Below are positions 14,272 through 15,729 of a DNA stretch of 15,729 bases, piece by piece. The notes under the pieces were generated by a model. The model saw nothing but the letters and a program-made list of their open reading frames with translations, was not told the DNA's origin and made no database searches. Made by a program: the position numbers and the translations under genes. Within the stretch, counting starts at the first letter, position 1, and every line of letters begins with the position of its first letter. This DNA is from CAKZYD01 sp039026755 (GTDB lineage Bacteria; Pseudomonadota; Alphaproteobacteria; Sphingomonadales; CAKZYD01): assembly GCA_039026755.1 (NCBI GenBank), contig JBCCLR010000073.1, positions 1 to 15,729 on the forward strand. Direction: 5' to 3'.

Positions 14272-14685
14272 ATGGCTGCTCAATCAGGTAGCGCCTTCCT
14301 TTTAAAAATTTCCGATGGTGGCAACCCCGCTGCCTACAATACCGTGGCCGGGCTGCGTACTAACACGCTAACACTCAATAGCGAGGCTGTGGACATCACG
14401 CACAAAGGCTCAGGCGGTTGGCGAGAGATTTTGCCTGGCGCCGGTGTGCGCAGTGTGTCCTTGCGCGCTGCGGGAATTTTTACAGGTTCAGCTGCTGAAA
14501 CACAGGTGCAGACAAAAGTGCTCTCGGCGCAATCAACCGACTGCCAAATTACTTTCGAAGATGGCGCTCGCTTTGAAGGGTCATTTTATGTCACCAACCT
14601 TGAATATACCGGCGATCATAATGGCGCGCGCAGCTATTCGCTCAGCATGGAAAGCGCCGGCAGCATCAGCTTCGTTAGCGCTTAA
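14272..14685 (+). CDS. Major tail tube protein, TP901-1 family (GTA gp9-like)
   Basis: A 137-aa tail tube subunit of the TP901-1 major tail family. Characteristic stretches are QSGSAFLLKI near the start, VAGLRTNTLTLNSEAVDITHKGSGGWREILPG (about 24-55) and VTNLEYTGDHNGARSYSLSMESAG near the end. It polymerises into the tube through which DNA passes. The excellent ATAGGAGACATAAA ribosome site fits a highly expressed structural protein. Confidence 0.9.
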   Translation: MAAQSGSAFLLKISDGGNPAAYNTVAGLRTNTLTLNSEAVDITHKGSGGWREILPGAGVRSVSLRAAGIFTGSAAETQVQTKVLSAQSTDCQITFEDGARFEGSFYVTNLEYTGDHNGARSYSLSMESAGSISFVSA

Positions 14686-14686
14686 C

Positions 14687-15013
14687 ATGGCACAGGCAGC
14701 TAATATCGAGCGCGGCGAAACGTCAATTTGCCTGACTGGCAAGACCTATCGGCTGAGGCCCAGTTTTCATGCCCTAGTCACTGCTGAGGCGGAAATCGGC
14801 TCCCTCATCGCGCTGGTGGAGCGTGCGAGTAGCGGCGAGCTTGCGATAAATGATATCGTCGTGCTGCTACACGCCTGCGCGCTGGCCGGTGGGCATGATG
14901 TTTCGCGCGATGCGTTTGCGGCAGCGGTGCTACGTGCAGGAATAGGGCGTACGATTGAACCGCTGCGCGTGATTTTAGGCAATATCATGGGCAGCGATGG
15001 CACAGCAGATTGA
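14687..15013 (+). CDS. Gene transfer agent gp10-family protein
   Basis: A 108-aa protein resembling RcGTA gp10: RGETSICLTGKTYRLRPSFHALVTAEAEIGSLIALVERASSGELAINDIVVLLHACALAGG, then RTIEPLRVILGNI. It occupies the tail-assembly chaperone position between tail tube and tape measure genes. The start at 14687, one base after the tail tube stop, is preferred over a long in-frame extension that would run inside the tail tube gene. It overlaps the next gene by 17 nt. Confidence 0.8.
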   Translation: MAQAANIERGETSICLTGKTYRLRPSFHALVTAEAEIGSLIALVERASSGELAINDIVVLLHACALAGGHDVSRDAFAAAVLRAGIGRTIEPLRVILGNIMGSDGTAD

Positions 15014-15203
15014 TTGGCAGAGCTACGCCGGGTTCGCCAATGCGTTGCTGCAGTGGACGCCCGCCACATTCTGGCATGCGACCCCGCGTGAATTTGCAGC
15101 AGCACTTGCCGGCTGGCAACGCTTCATCGCGAAAGACACGCTAGCACCGGCGGCGACACCGGACGACCTCAAACGGTTAACAATCCAGTTTCCAGATGCT
15201 TGA
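14997..15203 (+). CDS. GTA gp10.1-like tail assembly chaperone
   Basis: A 68-aa protein with the pattern of RcGTA gp10.1 (the rcc01693 family): IDWQSYAGFANALLQWTPATFWHATPREFAAALAGWQRF, where the tryptophan- and Thr-Pro-rich core is characteristic. It probably helps load the tape measure during tail assembly. It overlaps gp10 by 17 nt in another frame; because it has its own ATG and I see no slippery site, I treat it as a separate gene and not as a frameshift extension. Confidence 0.75.
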   Translation: MAQQIDWQSYAGFANALLQWTPATFWHATPREFAAALAGWQRFIAKDTLAPAATPDDLKRLTIQFPDA

Positions 15204-15234
15204 AAATCCAGCGAGATAAAGGCACGTTGTCTAT

Positions 15235-15522
15235 ATGGCACCACCAAACACCCGGCCTGGTCTGCGTGAGCGCGTTGCAATGCGCAAACGTGGCCTCGAT
15301 CCTGATCGCCCCAGCGGGCTCACACCGCGGCAGCGCCAGATGAAGCTGATTGGGCTCGTATTGCAGATTGTCAGCGTCTTCGTACTGCTCGGGTATATTG
15401 TTTACTATACGCAAGGCGAGCGCGTTGTCCTGCAAGTCGAGCTGCTGGTTTTCGTCAGCGGGATTTTTGTGTTTGGCCGTGTTTTGACCTTCCTTGGTGG
15501 CAACAAAACTTTCCGCCTGTAG
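15235..15522 (+). CDS. Small two-TM membrane protein, unknown
   Basis: A 95-aa protein I do not recognise. Residues 1-36 are very basic (RPGLRERVAMRKRG, TPRQRQMK). Two hydrophobic helices follow at about 37-57 (KLIGLVLQIVSVFVLLGYIVYY) and 66-86 (LQVELLVFVSGIFVFGRVLTFL). The positive charges suggest both termini are cytoplasmic. RcGTA has no gene of this kind between gp10.1 and the tape measure. A holin-like or other host-envelope function is possible, but its topology alone does not show it. The ribosome site (AAAGG) is rather distant from the ATG. Confidence 0.6.
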   Translation: MAPPNTRPGLRERVAMRKRGLDPDRPSGLTPRQRQMKLIGLVLQIVSVFVLLGYIVYYTQGERVVLQVELLVFVSGIFVFGRVLTFLGGNKTFRL

Positions 15523-15550
15523 CCAAAAACCACGTTTTTAGAGAGAATTT

Positions 15551-15729
15551 ATGGAAGACCTTCTTTCAGGTAGGTCGGCCGATGATATCGGCCGGGTAAC
15601 TGGCGTCGTTGGTGAAACGACAATTGCTTTTACGGGTTTAAACGCGGTTGCCGCGCAAACGCCGCAAACAATTCGAGAGATTAGCAAAAGCGGCGCAACC
15701 ATGGCTCAGGAATTGAGCCGTTCGATGGA
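15551..15729 (+). CDS. Start of an unidentified tail gene, possibly tape measure (partial)
   Basis: Fifty-nine codons of an open frame starting with ATG at 15551 (AGAGAG upstream) and running off the right edge. The sequence is helical and rich in Ala, Thr and Gly, ending TMAQELSRSM. By position it should be the tape measure (gp11), but the N-terminus does not clearly match what I remember of RcGTA gp11, so the call rests on context. Its codons 9-15 contain an 8-bp-arm inverted repeat (15576-15594). Confidence 0.4.
   Translation, partial: MEDLLSGRSADDIGRVTGVVGETTIAFTGLNAVAAQTPQTIREISKSGATMAQELSRSM

Noticed and set aside
14444..14686. Long N-terminal extension of gp10
   Set aside because: It lies entirely inside the tail tube gene in another frame; the ATG at 14687 right after the tail tube stop gives the family-length protein.
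14997..15013. Programmed frameshift between gp10 and gp10.1
   Set aside because: The second gene is in the +1 frame, has its own ATG, and the overlap shows no slippery heptamer; RcGTA-type clusters encode these as separate genes.

Overview
The window looks like an alphaproteobacterial chromosome of moderate GC content. The order cannot be assigned from this sequence. Two kinds of protein point that way: a late-gene module in the order of the Rhodobacter capsulatus gene transfer agent (RcGTA), and members of families I know mainly from Alphaproteobacteria (DUF6456, DUF6127, the GTA gp10/gp10.1 tail proteins). No tRNA, rRNA, integrase, transposase, CRISPR array or replication gene is visible.

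Left arm (1-2868, minus strand): a host metabolic block of an LCAD/IVD-type acyl-CoA dehydrogenase, a MAPEG-family membrane protein, an ureidoglycolate lyase-family protein (ATGA overlap with the MAPEG gene), and the 5' part of an aminodeoxychorismate synthase component I (pabB) that runs off the left edge. A LiuR-like palindrome lies upstream of the acyl-CoA dehydrogenase.

Control region (2869-5016): an XRE-type repressor with a degenerate LexA/CI-like C-terminal half (minus) is divergent from a DUF6456 protein (plus). A 17-bp perfect inverted repeat lies in the repressor leader. Next comes a small exported protein on the minus strand with its own intrinsic terminator. A 248-bp AT-rich region then carries a good sigma70-like promoter with a 16-bp palindrome between -35 and -10. 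A 12-mer shared with the repressor-side operator lies just upstream of that promoter.

Right arm (5017-15729, plus strand): small terminase, large terminase (TTG start), a hairpin-rich spacer, HK97 portal, a small exported protein followed by a strong intrinsic terminator, DUF6127 membrane protein, prohead protease and major capsid. A three-gene fibre-like cassette follows (DUF2341/LamG protein, a 122-aa protein, a 93-aa protein). Then come the gp6-like connector, head-tail adaptor, DUF3168 tail terminator, TP901-1-type major tail protein, GTA gp10, gp10.1, a two-TM small protein, and the start of a possible tape-measure gene.

Interpretation: this is an RcGTA-like structural cluster (GTA or domesticated prophage) sitting directly beside host genes, with a candidate regulator pair next to it. 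The working model is inference. The repressor controls itself, the DUF6456 protein and perhaps the late promoter. The DUF6456 protein may be related to the GafA / GafY-GafZ activator and antiterminator system. The internal terminator at 8560-8589 would make capsid and tail expression depend on antitermination. The fibre cassette inserted between capsid and connector, and the two small membrane/exported genes, are departures from the RcGTA layout.
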